A stretch of 64,000 bases of DNA from Aminipila sp032051575 (GTDB lineage Bacteria; Bacillota; Clostridia; Peptostreptococcales; Anaerovoracaceae): NCBI RefSeq assembly GCF_032051575.1, contig NZ_DAMBYD010000004.1, positions 124,001 through 188,000 on the forward strand, given 5' to 3'. Below the pieces are notes generated by a model. It worked only from the letters and a program-made list of their open reading frames with translations, made no database searches and was not told the DNA's origin. Positions within the stretch are counted from its first letter, which is position 1. Each line of letters begins with the position of its first letter. Shown piece after piece: positions 22,732 through 31,394 of this stretch. Made by a program: the position numbers and the translations under genes.

Positions 22732-24843
22732 ATGATATTTAAAAAAATTAAAAGGATTTTTTATTTTAGCTTTCTAATTTCCACAATCATCCTTAGCAGC
22801 ACGTTTCAACTAACTGCATATGCCAGTGATGGAGAGAAGTGGTCAACAATTATGCAGACATATAATCTAAGTGATATCGCATATAATAATGGCCTATTTG
22901 TTGTAGTTGGTAGTGATGGCATAATTAAAACTTCCAAAGACGGTAAGGAATGGACACCTAGAGATTCTGGAACCACTAGTTATTTAAATTCAGTAAAATG
23001 GATAGGTGGACAATACATATGCCTAGGTGATGATGGAATTATTTTAACCTCAAAAGATGGGATTTCATGGGGCAAAATAAACTCAGGAACAGATTATTCT
23101 TTAGAAGAAGTTACTTGGGACGGCAGTCAATATGTTATTGTTGGGGGTGACTATATTGAAGCACAATTACCTTCAGGAATTTCATTAACATCTTCGGATG
23201 GAGAGAGGTGGACGGTATCAACACAGAAGCTTGAGCAATGCCTAAAGGGAGTTACATACGGATACAATCAATTTGTTGCAGTTGGATGGGAAGGCGATGT
23301 ATATACTTCAAAGAACGGCAAATCGTGGGACAAGAAAGAGACGAACAGCGAACAGTATTTGGAAGATATTGAGTTCAACGGGAAACAATTTGCAGCGGTG
23401 GGAGACCAAGGGAATATCTTGATTTCAAATGATGGGGTGAGCTGGATACGTAGTAATCCCAATGTAACAAGCTATCTGACGGCTGTTTACTGGGACGGAA
23501 ATCAATTTATTGTGCTAGGTGATGAAGGTACCATATTAAAGTCTAAAGATGCTATAAACTGGAGTGGTGCTGACTCAGGTGTAAACGAAGAACTGGATGG
23601 CGTAGCCTTCGGACAAAACCAATTTATTGCCGTCGGGCGAGGTGAAACCATTGTATCTTCTCAGGATGGTAATCAGTGGATCGACAGAACTCAGGAAGGA
23701 ACATATACAGGATTTTTAGATATTGTATGGAATGGTAAACAATTCGTAATTGTTGGCTCAGACGGGCTGATAATGACATCAAAAGATGGAGTATCTTGGG
23801 TTGAGAGAGATTCAGGCGTAAGTGATGCACTGACCTGTGTTGTTTGGGATGGGAAAAGGTTTATCGCGGTAGGGGACCATATAGTCCTTTCTTCCAATGA
23901 CGGCATCACGTGGAAGCAAATCGCTATAATTGACGTACATTTCACGCAAGAACTCATATGGGCCAATAATATGTTTGTACTTGTTGGTTGGGACGGAGCA
24001 ATATTAACATCACAGGATGGAGCCAAATGGGATAAGCAGGATTCAAAAACTGAAGATTCAATCAATGATATTGCATGGAATGGTAAAAAATTTGTTGCTG
24101 TCGGCATGTTTGGAACTATTTTAAACTCAAAAGACGGTATCAACTGGTCTTCTCAAACATGGAAAACAAGGTGTGACTTAAATGGTGTTGTATGGAATGG
24201 ACAGCAATTTGTCATCGTTGGTTATGAGAAAACCGTCCTGAGATCAACTGATGGAGTGAATTGGGACGGAGAATTAAATTATCTGGATTATAACCTTTCT
24301 GATATCGTATGGAATGGTTATGAATATAAAGTAGTACATGATTGTGGGGATATTTTGACTTCAACAGATGCGAAGAATTGGGGCACGATCAAGACAGGTC
24401 TTTACTTGGATCGCATTTCATGGAATGGATACCGATATATAGCAACGGACTCCTCTGGCGCAATTATTACTTTGGTACCCAAACATATTGTCAAGGTAAT
24501 TGTAAATGATTCCCCTCTTGTTTTTGACGTAGCACCTGTTCTAAAAGAAGGACGAACAATGGTCCCACTTAGGACGATTTTTGAAACGCTGGGGGCTGAA
24601 GTAACCTGGGACGGGAATACGCGTACAGTCATTGCAAAGAAAGGAAATACAGAAATCAGTCTTAAACTGGATAGCAAACAAGCGACCGTTAACGGGGAAA
24701 ATATTGCCTTAGATGCTCCGGCGTGTTCCATAAACGGAAGAACAATGGTACCAGTACGATTTGTAAGTGAGAGCCTAGGGTGTGAAGTTAATTGGGATAA
24801 AAACTCAAAGACGGTTAATATAACCTCAGCGCTAAATAAATAA
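22732..24843 (+). CDS. Secreted protein with 13 BNR-like repeats and a copper-amine-oxidase-type stalk domain
   Basis: ATG 22732 follows CGGAGGGAAAA; the frame is open to a TTG at 22693. 703 aa: signal peptide (ending LTAYA, about residue 32), then 13 repeats each ending in a TSKDGxxW-like motif (for example TSKDGKEWTPR, ISNDGVSWIR, TSQDGAKWDK) separated by VVWNGKQFVAVG-type strands. This is the pattern of BNR/WSC-like beta-propellers. The last ~110 residues hold two Cu_amine_oxidN1-like units (GRTMVPLRTIFETLGAEVTW; GRTMVPVRFVSESLGCEVNW), which usually fix proteins to the clostridial cell wall. Probably a surface sensor or adhesin. Confidence 0.88.
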   Translation: MIFKKIKRIFYFSFLISTIILSSTFQLTAYASDGEKWSTIMQTYNLSDIAYNNGLFVVVGSDGIIKTSKDGKEWTPRDSGTTSYLNSVKWIGGQYICLGDDGIILTSKDGISWGKINSGTDYSLEEVTWDGSQYVIVGGDYIEAQLPSGISLTSSDGERWTVSTQKLEQCLKGVTYGYNQFVAVGWEGDVYTSKNGKSWDKKETNSEQYLEDIEFNGKQFAAVGDQGNILISNDGVSWIRSNPNVTSYLTAVYWDGNQFIVLGDEGTILKSKDAINWSGADSGVNEELDGVAFGQNQFIAVGRGETIVSSQDGNQWIDRTQEGTYTGFLDIVWNGKQFVIVGSDGLIMTSKDGVSWVERDSGVSDALTCVVWDGKRFIAVGDHIVLSSNDGITWKQIAIIDVHFTQELIWANNMFVLVGWDGAILTSQDGAKWDKQDSKTEDSINDIAWNGKKFVAVGMFGTILNSKDGINWSSQTWKTRCDLNGVVWNGQQFVIVGYEKTVLRSTDGVNWDGELNYLDYNLSDIVWNGYEYKVVHDCGDILTSTDAKNWGTIKTGLYLDRISWNGYRYIATDSSGAIITLVPKHIVKVIVNDSPLVFDVAPVLKEGRTMVPLRTIFETLGAEVTWDGNTRTVIAKKGNTEISLKLDSKQATVNGENIALDAPACSINGRTMVPVRFVSESLGCEVNWDKNSKTVNITSALNK

Positions 24844-24877
24844 GGTAAAATAATCTGAGGAAGCATTCATGTGCTAG

Positions 24878-24917
24878 AAATAAAGGAAAATTCAAGTGAA
24901 TTTCCCTTTATTTTTTT
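24878..24917 (+). terminator. Terminator after the BNR/stalk gene
   Basis: Stem AAATAAAGGaAAATTC/GAATTTcCCTTTATT with an AAGT loop and a run of seven T. Confidence 0.85.
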
Positions 24918-24985
24918 ATTGCATCGAGAACATTAGTTCTATATAATGACGAAGAACAAACGTTTATAAGGATGGAGGCAATAAT

Positions 24986-26239
24986 ATGGTCATTATGCAC
25001 ATCGATGCCAATTCAGCTTACTTAAGCTGGACCGCTGTAGATCTTCTTGAAAAGGGGTATCAAATTGATATTAGAACAGTACCTGCAGTTATAGCTGGAA
25101 ATCCTGAAAATCGTCATGGAATTATATTAACTAAATCCATCCCTGCAAAGAAATATGAAATTAAAACAGGGGAAAGCTTGTTTGAGGCAAGGCAGAAATG
25201 TCGGGAACTTCTGATCTATCCTCCAGATTATGATTTGTATCTTTTATGCAGCAATGCAATGTTTGATATATTATCTGAATATAGCCCTGTAATTCAGCGT
25301 TACAGCATTGATGAGTGCTTCATGGATTTTACCTGCAGTGAAAAATATTTTGGAGATCCTGTAGAGACTGCGCATAAGATAAAAAATCGAATAAAACAGG
25401 AATTGGGGTTTACCGTGAATATAGGAGTGTCCTGCAACAAACTCCTGGCGAAGATGGCCTCAGAGCTGCAAAAACCCAATAAGGTCCATACCTTATTTCC
25501 AGATGAAATCAAAGATAAAATGTGGCCGCTGCCTGTAGACGAGCTTTTTATGGTAGGAAGGGCCACAGCAAAAAAATTACGAAAGATTAATATAAATACG
25601 ATTGGAGACTTGGCAAAAGCAGATGTTCTCCACATGAAGGCACTTTTGAAATCTCATGGAGAACTGGTATGGAATTATGCAAATGGAATTGATTACTCTC
25701 CAGTGATACAAAACGCCGAAATCATACAGAAAGGCGTAGGTAACAGCACAACGATTGCCTATGATGTAAATACCAAGGAAGAAGTTTATATGGTCATTTT
25801 ATCGTTATGTGAAAGAACCGCCATGAGACTAAGAAGGCTGGGCATGAAAGCATCACTTGTTAGTATTTCGCTTAAAACAAATACATTTGTCAGATACAGC
25901 CATCAGGTTCAGCTGCAAAATTTTATGGATTCAGCAACCGATATATATGGTTATTCGTGCTTATTATTTAATGAATGCTGGAAAGGTGAGGCTATAAGAC
26001 AGATAGGAGTATCTGTATCGAACTTTGGAAAAAATCATAATCAGCAGCTTTCTTTTCTAGATCATAAAGTAGATGATTATGAAAGAAATAGCACCCTGGA
26101 ATATACCATAGACGATATCCGTAAAAGGTTTGGGGAGAGGGCTGTTGTACGGGCAACGTTTGTAAATAACGATGTAGAACCCTTGCAGGGTGGCGTAAAT
26201 GACGGAAATTATCTAATGATGGGAGGCTATCAATTGTGA
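24986..26239 (+). CDS. Y-family DNA polymerase (ImpB/MucB/SamB or DinB type)
   Basis: ATG 24986 follows AAGGATGGAGG. 417 aa, the usual size of the mobile-element Y-family polymerases. The catalytic acidic residues are present: MHIDANSAYLSW (Asp7) and YSIDECFMDF (Asp109, Glu110). The little-finger/HhH segment follows (VDELFMVGRATAKKLRKINI). Such error-prone polymerases copy damaged DNA and are often carried by ICEs and phages. It overlaps the next gene by 4 nt (GTGA). Confidence 0.9.
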   Translation: MVIMHIDANSAYLSWTAVDLLEKGYQIDIRTVPAVIAGNPENRHGIILTKSIPAKKYEIKTGESLFEARQKCRELLIYPPDYDLYLLCSNAMFDILSEYSPVIQRYSIDECFMDFTCSEKYFGDPVETAHKIKNRIKQELGFTVNIGVSCNKLLAKMASELQKPNKVHTLFPDEIKDKMWPLPVDELFMVGRATAKKLRKININTIGDLAKADVLHMKALLKSHGELVWNYANGIDYSPVIQNAEIIQKGVGNSTTIAYDVNTKEEVYMVILSLCERTAMRLRRLGMKASLVSISLKTNTFVRYSHQVQLQNFMDSATDIYGYSCLLFNECWKGEAIRQIGVSVSNFGKNHNQQLSFLDHKVDDYERNSTLEYTIDDIRKRFGERAVVRATFVNNDVEPLQGGVNDGNYLMMGGYQL

Positions 26240-26499
26240 AGATACTGGCAGAGCCTATAGATACCCTGGTCCTATTTAAAGGGAATGAAAAGCCGATGCC
26301 TTACCGATTTAAGTATGTAGACCAGAGAGGCATCAAGCAGGAAGTTAAAATAGATAAGATTTTATATACCGAGGAAAGCAGAATGGCAGGAGTGAGGTCA
26401 TTTATTTATAGCTGCCAAAGTATAATCGGAGATCAGGAAAAAAGATATGAGTTGAAATATATAGTAGGGGAATACAGATGGGAGCTGTACAAAATGTAA
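26236..26499 (+). CDS. Small protein coupled to the Y-family polymerase
   Basis: GTG 26236 overlaps the polymerase stop. 87 aa, basic, predicted beta-rich (DTLVLFKGNEKPMPYRFKYV and following, ending RYELKYIVGEYRWELYKM). Small ORFs coupled to polymerases of this type are common in Firmicutes. No function can be given. The frame is intact and the coupling suggests a partner role. Confidence 0.6.
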   Translation: MKILAEPIDTLVLFKGNEKPMPYRFKYVDQRGIKQEVKIDKILYTEESRMAGVRSFIYSCQSIIGDQEKRYELKYIVGEYRWELYKM

Positions 26500-26520
26500 T
26501 GTTTTGAAGTTAACTATTTG

Positions 26521-27282
26521 CTATAACTGCTTTTTATTGAATACGACTATAGACATCATCAATAATGCAGCCGACATAAAGACCGAAACAATAAGTGGTA
26601 TTATGAAATAGGAAGCTGTCACCGTTCCGGAAAGCAAATCAATATTTTTTGATACTAAAATAACCGGGCTATATCCTGCAGTTTGCTCTATCTGTTCCAC
26701 TAATCCCATAATCACACTTATTACCAGCAAAAAGAGAATACTGGTAAAGGCCTGCCTGAACAATACACAACCGAGCATAAGGATACACAAATATAGTAAT
26801 CCTGCAATCCACAGGGCAAACGCTGCAAAAAAGACATGCGGAAGTGAAGCGGCCGGCCAAAGATAGTCTGTATAGCCGTAGGTAACACCAAAAGACAGCC
26901 AATAGCTAACGGTTAAAATGACCGCAGCAGCCGAAAACTTTGACAGAACTACAGCGGGACGTGACAATCCTTTTGTCAACATGATGGTAAGCGTACCTTT
27001 GGCATATTCGCCTGACAAACAACTGCTAAAAAGGATAATTGTCAAGCTAAGACCAAGTGACGAAACATTTTTGTAGAACTGCGTCCACGAATCTAATGCA
27101 GTGGGGTTTTCAAATGCTTCTGCAAGATTCGGCATAAGGGCTTCCATAAGCTGGGGTGTGAATTTTGCCAGCAATGGACTCATCAAACCAAAGATTAAGA
27201 AAATGGCGAGCATAATAAGTAGTCTGTAGTTCCGAGTATTTTCTATAAGTTCCTTTTTTATAAATGCAATAAATCCTCTCAC
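26521..27282 (-). CDS. ABC-2 type transporter permease
   Basis: 253 aa with six hydrophobic segments and the typical ABC-2 start (MRGFIAFIKKELIENTRNYR). The GEYAKGTLTIMLTKGLSRP segment matches the conserved gating region of these permeases. The gene overlaps the ATPase gene by 4 nt and is last in a minus-strand operon whose first gene carries a regulator-binding site. Substrate is unknown; homologues often remove peptide antibiotics or other toxic compounds. Confidence 0.85.
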   Translation of the reverse strand: MRGFIAFIKKELIENTRNYRLLIMLAIFLIFGLMSPLLAKFTPQLMEALMPNLAEAFENPTALDSWTQFYKNVSSLGLSLTIILFSSCLSGEYAKGTLTIMLTKGLSRPAVVLSKFSAAAVILTVSYWLSFGVTYGYTDYLWPAASLPHVFFAAFALWIAGLLYLCILMLGCVLFRQAFTSILFLLVISVIMGLVEQIEQTAGYSPVILVSKNIDLLSGTVTASYFIIPLIVSVFMSAALLMMSIVVFNKKQL

Positions 27283-28199
27283 ATTACCACCTCCAAGAAC
27301 AGGTTTTCAAGGGACGACTCCATAATTTCCATTTTTGTTGGACACAATCCAGTTTCTGCAAGTGCAGAAATAACGGCACGTTGAATATGGACGATATCCT
27401 TACCCTGCAAAATGATTTCTGTCCCACTTTCTTCCGCATGAGGAAGCAGTGGATTTATTGTAGCACAAGCCTTAAACTGACTAACTTCTGACTTTTGGGA
27501 AAATTCTAGCAAAAGGCGGTCTCTACCGTGCATGGTTTTAATCTCGGAAAGTGTCCCACTGATAGCGATGCTACCATTGTGCAGCACTGCGACACGGTCA
27601 CAAATGCGCTCTACATCAGATAAAATATGCGTTGAAAAAATTACGGTGGTTGTACCTTTGATTTTTTGAAGAATATCAAGTATTTCTTTTCGACCGACAG
27701 GATCGAGGGCGCTTGTGGGTTCATCACAAATAAGTAGCTTGGGGCGTGACAACAAGGCTTGCGCAATTCCAAGCCGTTGTTTCATGCCACGGGAAAAGCC
27801 GCCGATGCGTTTTTTTACACCATTAAGCCCCACAAGGGATAAAAGTTCATCGATTCGGACATTGGCTTCCGATTTGGACAGCCCTGCAATTTCTCCGCAA
27901 AGCGCAAGGTATTCAAGTGGTTTCATATAATTATAAAATTCGGGGACATCAGGCAAATACCCAATATGATTATTGGTTTTTGTCTGTCCGTAACTCACGG
28001 TTTCACCACAAACTATAATCTCTCCACGATCAGCTTCCAGTAATCCCAACGCCATTTTCATGGTTGTTGTTTTACCCGCGCCATTTTGCCCGATAAATCC
28101 CAGAACAGTACCTTCCGGTACAGAAAGGTCAAGATTAACTATGACTTTTTGAGTACCAAAACTTTTTGATAATCCCTTTATGGAAAGTACATCTTTCAT
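27279..28199 (-). CDS. ABC transporter ATP-binding protein
   Basis: 306 aa with Walker A FIGQNGAGKTTTMKM (about residues 35-49), signature FSRGMKQRLGIAQAL (about 138-152) and Walker B LLICDEPTSALDPVG (about 158-172). The C-terminal extension (from about 220) is of the type found in ABC-2 exporters. The start ATG overlaps the preceding stop. Makes an exporter with the permease gene immediately downstream. Confidence 0.92.
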   Translation of the reverse strand: MKDVLSIKGLSKSFGTQKVIVNLDLSVPEGTVLGFIGQNGAGKTTTMKMALGLLEADRGEIIVCGETVSYGQTKTNNHIGYLPDVPEFYNYMKPLEYLALCGEIAGLSKSEANVRIDELLSLVGLNGVKKRIGGFSRGMKQRLGIAQALLSRPKLLICDEPTSALDPVGRKEILDILQKIKGTTTVIFSTHILSDVERICDRVAVLHNGSIAISGTLSEIKTMHGRDRLLLEFSQKSEVSQFKACATINPLLPHAEESGTEIILQGKDIVHIQRAVISALAETGLCPTKMEIMESSLENLFLEVVM

Positions 28200-28399
28200 T
28201 GATCTTCCCCCCTTCCAAAGACAAAATAGATAATTGGGCCGAAAATATTAACGAGCATTACGATGAAAGCCCACATTATTGTATTTCCAAAACGGTAATT
28301 CGGGTGCCTCAATACATGAATGAGAGCAATTAAGCCAAAAGCGACTTGGACACCAATAAGCGGAATTAAGATTGGTAAATTATCTAATAGTATTTTCAT
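28196..28399 (-). CDS. PLDc_N-domain small membrane protein
   Basis: 67 aa from ATG 28399, after AGGAGGTTTGTTTG. Two hydrophobic segments (LPILIPLIGVQVAFGLIALIHV; NTIMWAFIVMLVNIFGPIIY) followed by FVFGRGE, the PLDc_N/cardiolipin-synthase N-terminal pattern. Related small genes often lead ABC-2 exporter operons in Firmicutes. First gene of the operon, with the operator just upstream. Confidence 0.75.
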   Translation of the reverse strand: MKILLDNLPILIPLIGVQVAFGLIALIHVLRHPNYRFGNTIMWAFIVMLVNIFGPIIYFVFGRGEDQ

Positions 28400-28480
28400 C
28401 AAACAAACCTCCTCACGATTTTATAGTGTTAAAAAATTGAGGGTATAATAACTGTCAGCGCTATCGGAACAATTCAAAAG

Positions 28481-28513
28481 TTATCATTTTGATTATATTA
28501 TCATAATGATAAT
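28481..28513. promoter_or_regulatory. Operator of the ABC exporter operon
   Basis: A 17-bp palindrome ATTATCATAATGATAAT (28497-28513) with an adjacent half-matching TTATCATTTTGATTAT (28481-28496). The same motif lies at 29142-29158 in front of the ArsR-like regulator gene. This one is ~80 nt upstream of the PLDc_N gene on the minus strand, where a promoter is expected. Confidence 0.7.
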
Positions 28514-28526
28514 ATAATGTCAAGAA

Positions 28527-28562
28527 AAAGCTCCTTTACTGAAAGGATAATAAAGGAGCTTT
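28527..28562 (-). terminator. Terminator of the regulator gene
   Basis: 12-bp stem AAAGCTCCTTTA/TAAAGGAGCTTT directly after the stop of the minus-strand regulator gene (28570); flanking A/T runs make it work in either direction. Confidence 0.75.
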
Positions 28563-28569
28563 AAAAAAC

Positions 28570-29112
28570 TTATTTGTTGTAATTTTCTGGTGGTGAAATA
28601 ATCAAGCCCAAAGTTCGTGATTTTCTATCCGGCGTAGGCCTATTCTTATAAAGAGGCTGAATGATTTTCATGTATTCCTCCATTGCTGATGCCAATTCTT
28701 CATCAGTTGCATAAATCGGCGCAAGAGAAAAACCCGACTTGTCTTTTAAAATATCTATATTTGGATTCTTGCAATACACTTGAAACCGTTTAATAAAGCC
28801 AAAGACATACTGCATAAACATTTGCATATAAGCATCACCTGCGTTTGCACCAATTAGCTCCTGCTCATTGGAGTCTAAATCAATGGCAACCGCATAGGTT
28901 TTTTCGATTGTTCCTCTTACTTGATTTTCTTCGACTACTTTTAAAATACCGTCATTTGTCATACGTTTCAAGTAGCGGTATAGGGTTGCCTGTGGAATAT
29001 CGTTATATATTTCTGCAAGTTGTTTAGCCGTTGCTTTTCCAGAAGAATATAGCTCTAATAACAGTTTGCATTTTATTGGGTGTGTAAAGCAATCCATAAC
29101 TTTTTGTTCCAT
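28570..29112 (-). CDS. ArsR-like winged-HTH regulator of the ABC exporter operon
   Basis: 180 aa. The N-terminal ~80 residues are a winged helix: CFTHPIKCKLLLELYSSGKA, KQLAEIYNDIPQATLYRYLK, MTNDGILKVVEENQ. The C-terminal ~100 residues form a ligand-sensing domain like that of YdfH/ArsR-type regulators. The gene is followed by a terminator and then the exporter operon. Identical palindromes in front of both transcription units argue for autorepression plus control of the exporter. Ligand unknown. Confidence 0.82.
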   Translation of the reverse strand: MEQKVMDCFTHPIKCKLLLELYSSGKATAKQLAEIYNDIPQATLYRYLKRMTNDGILKVVEENQVRGTIEKTYAVAIDLDSNEQELIGANAGDAYMQMFMQYVFGFIKRFQVYCKNPNIDILKDKSGFSLAPIYATDEELASAMEEYMKIIQPLYKNRPTPDRKSRTLGLIISPPENYNK

Positions 29113-29141
29113 AACATTCCCTCCTAACAGCCTATGAAAAT

Positions 29142-29158
29142 ATTATCATTTTGATAAT
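29142..29158. promoter_or_regulatory. Operator in front of the ArsR-like regulator gene
   Basis: Perfect palindrome ATTATCATTTTGATAAT 30 bp upstream of the ATG at 29112. It matches the operator at 28497-28513 in 15 of 17 positions. Confidence 0.75.
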
Positions 29159-29483
29159 AGAAAGTCAAATAATTATGTGCATTGGTTACTATTTTAAATA
29201 GCACAGCATATATTTTTAAAATGTTCAAGGCTTAGAACCAAGTTGATTGGAGGTTATGCATGCTGTATATATCTGAAAGCGTCTCAATACTGATTTCAGA
29301 TGGTTGCGCTTCGATGTAGAAATTTGTATAAATGTTTATTAGTAGAATAGAGTGGTATATATAAAAAAAGATGTAGTGAGGGGAAAGGATGGATTTGGTT
29401 AAATAGATAATGCAATAATGAGTTCAATTGCATGTTTGATGTGAAAATAACTAATGTGTATTATGCACCGAAAGGAGAATGAC
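29159..29483. other. Intergenic region before the pirin gene
   Basis: Gene-free, AT-rich. The stretch around 29273-29302 has a weak inverted repeat (CTGAAAGC...). No clear terminator or known motif. Confidence 0.35.
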
Positions 29484-30362
29484 ATGAATACATTGAGAAA
29501 AGTAATAAAAATCACAAAAGGTGAACCAGCTGTTGATGGCGCAGGTGTTAAGCTGGTTCGTGTCATAGGGCATCAGGATACAAAGGATTATGATCCGTTT
29601 CTAATGTTAGATGCTTTTGATTCAGAAAAGTCTGAAGACTATACAAAAGGTTTTCCCTGGCATCCACATAGAGGAATTGAAACAATAACCTATTTGATCT
29701 ATGGGGATATCGAGCACGGAGATAGTCTTGGTAACAGCGGAAGCATTCTAGATGGAGAATGCCAGTGGATGACGGCTGGTTCCGGTATTATCCATCAGGA
29801 AATGCCAAAAGCAAGTAGACGTATGTTAGGCGCTCAATTGTGGTTGAACCTGCCGGCCAAAGACAAAATGACGGAACCAGGTTATGGAGATATAAAGGCA
29901 GAAAATGTACCGGTGATTAATGAAAATGGAGCAAAGGTTCATGTGCTTGCCGGAGAGTATCAAGGTCATAAAGGTGCTTTTGAGGGTAAATACATTAAAG
30001 CAACCTATCTGGATGTTGAATTACAGGCTAATCAGGAATGGCATTTTATCAATGACGCTGAAAATACTTTATTTGTCTATATTTTTACGGGAGAAGCAAT
30101 ATTTGACCCAGATAAGAGCATCGATAACCCGCAAGATTTAGTTGATGAAAAACAAGCTGTGTTGTTCAGTCATGACGATAAGTTTTGGATTAAGGCAGCA
30201 GATCAGGGTGTGCGTTTTATCCTTTTATCTGCTAAACCATTAAGAGAACCAATTGCCTGGGGCGGTCCAATCGTTATGAATACTAAAGAAGAACTAGATT
30301 CAGCGTTTAGAGAGTTGAATAACAATACTTTTATAAAAAAACATATTACAAAAGAATTATAA
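29484..30362 (+). CDS. Pirin-family protein
   Basis: ATG 29484 follows AAAGGAGAATGAC. 292 aa, usual length. The bicupin iron-site motif is seen in FPWHPHRGIETITYLIYGDI, with CQWMTAGSGIIHQEMPK following. Pirins are non-haem iron proteins; bacterial ones act as quercetinases or redox-sensing regulators. The flavin reductase gene follows within 17 nt. A paired redox or stress role is plausible. Confidence 0.9.
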   Translation: MNTLRKVIKITKGEPAVDGAGVKLVRVIGHQDTKDYDPFLMLDAFDSEKSEDYTKGFPWHPHRGIETITYLIYGDIEHGDSLGNSGSILDGECQWMTAGSGIIHQEMPKASRRMLGAQLWLNLPAKDKMTEPGYGDIKAENVPVINENGAKVHVLAGEYQGHKGAFEGKYIKATYLDVELQANQEWHFINDAENTLFVYIFTGEAIFDPDKSIDNPQDLVDEKQAVLFSHDDKFWIKAADQGVRFILLSAKPLREPIAWGGPIVMNTKEELDSAFRELNNNTFIKKHITKEL

Positions 30363-30378
30363 GGAGATTAGATTAATT

Positions 30379-30930
30379 ATGGATAAAGTAATAAGGCTTG
30401 TTGGATTTACAGGCAGCTTGAGAAGCAATTCATATAATAAAGCAGCATTGAGAGCTGCTCAAATGCTGCTTCCGGAGAATGTAGTATTGGATATTATTGA
30501 TCTGGCCGATATACCTTTCTTAAACGAAGACATTGAAGCACAAGGTCTGCCGGCTTCAGTAGCTGAATTTAAGAAGAAATTGTCTGAAGCGGATGCTATA
30601 CTGATTTCGACACCCGAATATAATTTCTCAATTCCTCCCGTTTTGAAGAATGCGCTGGACTGGGCGTCAAGGGGAGACTTATTGCCTTTGTACGGAAAAC
30701 CACTTGCAATAATGAGTGCTTCTCCAAGTATGCTTGGCGGTGCCAGAGTTCAGTATCATTTGCGGCAGGTATGTGTTTCACTAAATATGATCCCTTTGAA
30801 TAAACCTGAAGTCTTTATTGCCAACGCAAATACGAAGTTTGATGAGGCCGGCAATTTGATAGACGAAAGAACGAAGAGCTCTATTGAGGGATTATTAAAA
30901 GCTCTTATTCAAAATGTAAAAAATATATAA
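30379..30930 (+). CDS. NAD(P)H-dependent FMN reductase
   Basis: 183 aa with the flavodoxin-like FMN-binding signature GFTGSLRSNSYNKAALRAAQ and the PEYNFSIPPVLKNALDW motif of the NADPH-dependent FMN reductase/chromate reductase family. It reduces flavins or quinones with NAD(P)H. Starts 17 nt after the pirin gene after AAGGAG; a strong terminator follows. Confidence 0.9.
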   Translation: MDKVIRLVGFTGSLRSNSYNKAALRAAQMLLPENVVLDIIDLADIPFLNEDIEAQGLPASVAEFKKKLSEADAILISTPEYNFSIPPVLKNALDWASRGDLLPLYGKPLAIMSASPSMLGGARVQYHLRQVCVSLNMIPLNKPEVFIANANTKFDEAGNLIDERTKSSIEGLLKALIQNVKNI

Positions 30931-30931
30931 G

Positions 30932-30964
30932 CAAAATCTCAGATTACGGTCTGAGATTTTTTTA
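30932..30964 (+). terminator. Terminator of the pirin/reductase operon
   Basis: AAAATCTCAGA/TCTGAGATTTT stem with a TTACGG loop and a T-run. A nearly identical terminator occurs at 36125-36152, where it opens the second copy of a duplicated block. Confidence 0.85.
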
Positions 30965-30965
30965 T

Positions 30966-31260
30966 GTTTTTAAGTCAAGTCTTTTTATAAAAAAAATATT
31001 GGAGGATACTGTCCTATGTGAATTTATGGATGGAGGAAATAGGAAATGATTAAGCTGTAGAAAATTAATTGGCAAAGTGGATGAAAGTACTGCTTTAAAA
31101 TATGTAATTTATAATTATGTGTTTTAAAGCAGTGCTTTTTAATTTGGGAAAATGACATAGCATGTCAAACTATGTCGGAAAAGAGAAAAGGACAAAAGGG
31201 GAAAAAGTAGAATAATGGAAGTATACTTATAATAAGTAAGTATTGAAGAACAAATTTTTA
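30966..31260. repeat. Duplicated intergenic block, copy 1 (zinc-ribbon gene deleted)
   Basis: Matches 36160-36527 nearly base for base, but the small zinc-ribbon gene of that copy has been cut from ATGATTAAG straight to CTGTAG (31045-31060). The left part has a strong ribosome-binding site before this ATG. A hairpin AGTACTGCTTTAAAA/TTTTAAAGCAGTGCT lies about 31087-31136, and the block ends in the same promoter-like sequence before the unrelated 3' genes. Confidence 0.75.
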
Positions 31261-31394
31261 ATTTTTGCAAGCAATAACTGAATTATACACATTAACCAAG
31301 TAGTTGGAATTAAGCATCTTATAATAATTTTAACTTGATTAAAGTAATATAGAATAAAAAGCAAAAGTTATAATACTAAGGAGGAGATTTTAGT

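Noticed and set aside
23691..24143. 150-codon antisense ORF in the BNR-repeat gene
   Set aside because: It is the mirror of the repetitive coding sequence; no ribosome-binding site and no independent domain.
24402..24866. 154-codon antisense ORF over the stalk domain
   Set aside because: Shadow of the strongly supported + strand frame; no start signal.
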